This document shows, in pieces, positions 62,868 through 64,000 of a DNA stretch of 64,000 nucleotides (position 1 is the first letter of the stretch; every line of letters starts with the position of its first letter). Where the stretch lies: NCBI RefSeq assembly GCF_019683635.1, contig NZ_JADGIA010000002.1, positions 1-64,000 of the forward strand, in the 5' to 3' direction. This DNA is from Thermogemmatispora sp. GTDB lineage: Bacteria; Chloroflexota; Ktedonobacteria; Ktedonobacterales; Ktedonobacteraceae. Under the pieces are notes generated by a model. It saw nothing but the letters and a program-made list of their open reading frames with translations, was not told where the DNA came from and made no database searches. Both the position numbers and the translations under genes were made by a program.

Positions 62868-64000
62868 CTAGCGTGTTCCGGGCCAGATCAGCAGATCGTC
62901 TGGACCAGGCACCGGCTCGGAGGCGTCGGCCTCTTCTGAAGGCGGGGTAGGACGAGGACGTCGCCACTCACAGCGGACCAGGCCCTCGTGCAGCAGACGT
63001 TGAATGACGGCATCGTGCTCGGCCTGTGTGAACTGGCCAAAGGTGCTGCTGATGAGCTGCTGGCGCAAGTCGGGCCAGCGCCGGCTGCGCAGAGCGCGCC
63101 CCATCTGCAGTGTACGCTGATAGAGCTGCTCACGGGCAGTGGCCAGACGCTCCTCTCGCCGAGCCTGGAACCAGTCGCTGCCTAGCAGGTCCGCCTGGCT
63201 CTGCTCCTCAAGCCGACGCCAATAGATGCACACGGCGTCATTCATAGCTAGCAGGCTATCCTGGCGGCGTGTGGCAAAGAGCAGGGTATAGGGAGCTGTC
63301 TCAATGAGGGCCGGGCCGCTGGCCCGTGGCAGGGCGATACGCTGTGTCAGAGGGAAGTGACGCTGAATCTGGGATAACAAAAGGTCGAGTAATTCGGCGA
63401 GCGCCTCCGGCGAGAGCGGCGCCGCCTCATCGCGAGGCATCAAGGCCCGCCAGCGATCGCTGCGCAGCAGATTGTGCAAGGCAACGGCCTGCTGCTCCAG
63501 GCGTCGAGCGGCGCGCAGTCGGCTCTCCAGTTGGCGATGCATGATCAGCAAACAGAGTTCTGTCGGGGCGGCGCGCTGCCAGAGCGGCTCCAGATCCTCA
63601 TAGCGAAAGAGCGCCGGGGTCAAAGGGTTCAGAGCAAAAACTGCTGGGGCCTGATCAAGAAGCTGGAGGATGGCAGTAGCGGCTTCCGGCCAGCTGGCGG
63701 CGACCAGGCCGCCTTCCCGGGGAATCACCAATCCGGCCTTGTGACTGCTGGAACTGGAGCCAGGGCGACTGGCGCTGCGTCCGCCGGCTGGGCCTGTCAG
63801 CAGCAGCCCGTAGAGGGCAAGCGACCGACCCTCGGCAAGCAAGCGAGCATGGAGGGCGCTCAAAGGTTGCAGCCAGGGATGCTGCGGCTGAATCTGAGCG
63901 CGCCGCCTGCCGCTAGAGCGCTCGCGCGGGCCTGGACCGGTTTCGCCTCCGCTGTCAGCTTCACTACTGCCGGCGGCCTGCGCTCTCCTCTCTGGTTCGC
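62868..64000 (-). CDS. TcmP-like protein (three-Cys-motif partner), 5' end beyond window
   Basis: The reading frame stays open from the stop at 62868 to the window edge, so the true start is outside; the ORF-track start (TTG 63863) is arbitrary. The readable part follows TcmP: FALNPLTPALFRYEDLEPLW, ELCLLIMHRQLESRLR, DRWRAL, then an IALPRASGPALIETAPYTLLFATRRQDSLLAMNDAV stretch like the family's YxLIFATxNxxGLxxM, and a winged-helix-like C-terminus. The N-terminal catalytic-looking FAGPG motif appears degenerate (LLLTGPAGGR). TcmP partners with three-Cys-motif proteins; none is visible. Confidence 0.65.
   Translation of the reverse strand, partial: EPERRAQAAGSSEADSGGETGPGPRERSSGRRRAQIQPQHPWLQPLSALHARLLAEGRSLALYGLLLTGPAGGRSASRPGSSSSSHKAGLVIPREGGLVAASWPEAATAILQLLDQAPAVFALNPLTPALFRYEDLEPLWQRAAPTELCLLIMHRQLESRLRAARRLEQQAVALHNLLRSDRWRALMPRDEAAPLSPEALAELLDLLLSQIQRHFPLTQRIALPRASGPALIETAPYTLLFATRRQDSLLAMNDAVCIYWRRLEEQSQADLLGSDWFQARREERLATAREQLYQRTLQMGRALRSRRWPDLRQQLISSTFGQFTQAEHDAVIQRLLHEGLVRCEWRRPRPTPPSEEADASEPVPGPDDLLIWPGTR

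Overview
The window appears to be chromosomal DNA from a GC-rich bacterium with wide intergenic spacing. The mixture points to the Chloroflexota, most likely a Ktedonobacteria/Thermogemmatispora-like organism: HerA ATPase, a PrsW-type protease with a Pro/Tyr-rich tail, membrane Ser/Thr kinases with Ser/Thr-rich ectodomains, TreT-like glycosyltransferase, DUF402 and DUF5680 proteins, split chromate transporter. That taxonomic call is inference from gene content. No rRNA, tRNA, CRISPR array, insertion sequence or prophage was seen. Gene order and codon use look like ordinary chromosome, with a few accessory-looking islands.

Layout. 0.1-2 kb: an SMC/OLD-like AAA ATPase and a small possibly truncated nuclease-like partner (minus). 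2-9.5 kb: tilS-hpt (minus), def (plus), a zinc-ribbon protein, a membrane-anchored trypsin-like protease, fabI, and a rhodanese pair. 9.7-16.5 kb: histidine catabolism genes hutI and hutH, an SDR and a PLP aminotransferase; the intergenic gaps here hold four near-perfect parS centromere sites. 16.5-20.4 kb: the glycolytic operon gap-pgk-tpiA and a DUF5680 gene with an operator-like dyad. 20.5-30 kb: fumC, DUF402, panD, recX, a receptor-like Ser/Thr kinase, PrsW protease and a tryptophan 2,3-dioxygenase. 30-33.3 kb: cmk-plsC and a TreT-like glycosyltransferase.

33.3-38 kb is the most unusual area: a complete candidate transcription unit with no convincing ORF (promoter, several hairpins, terminator), then a helical-vWA protein overlapping an ARPP-1/DUF6569-like gene, and then a BtrH-like papain-fold protein with its own promoter. 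38-44 kb: two half chromate transporters, Fe/Mn superoxide dismutase, a lipoprotein, a secreted coiled-coil protein, coaX and a membrane protein. 44.3-48 kb: one 1267-residue protein that joins an ImmA/IrrE metalloprotease to a UvrD/AddA-type helicase with a RecB-like C-terminal region carrying an Fe-S cysteine set. 48.4-53.4 kb: a likely HAS-barrel partner, HerA ATPase, a small membrane protein and a GT9 glycosyltransferase. 54.4-59.7 kb: MoxR-DUF58, a membrane protein and a pseudokinase. 59.7-64 kb (minus): a TcmP-like protein running off the window, a beta-class DNA methyltransferase and a large protein with a nucleoside-phosphorylase-like C-terminus.

Many promoters here are recognisable as TGn-extended -10 elements. 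Starts were adjusted from the ORF track where a Shine-Dalgarno sequence favoured an internal codon. All domain calls are from reading motifs by eye; no database search was run.
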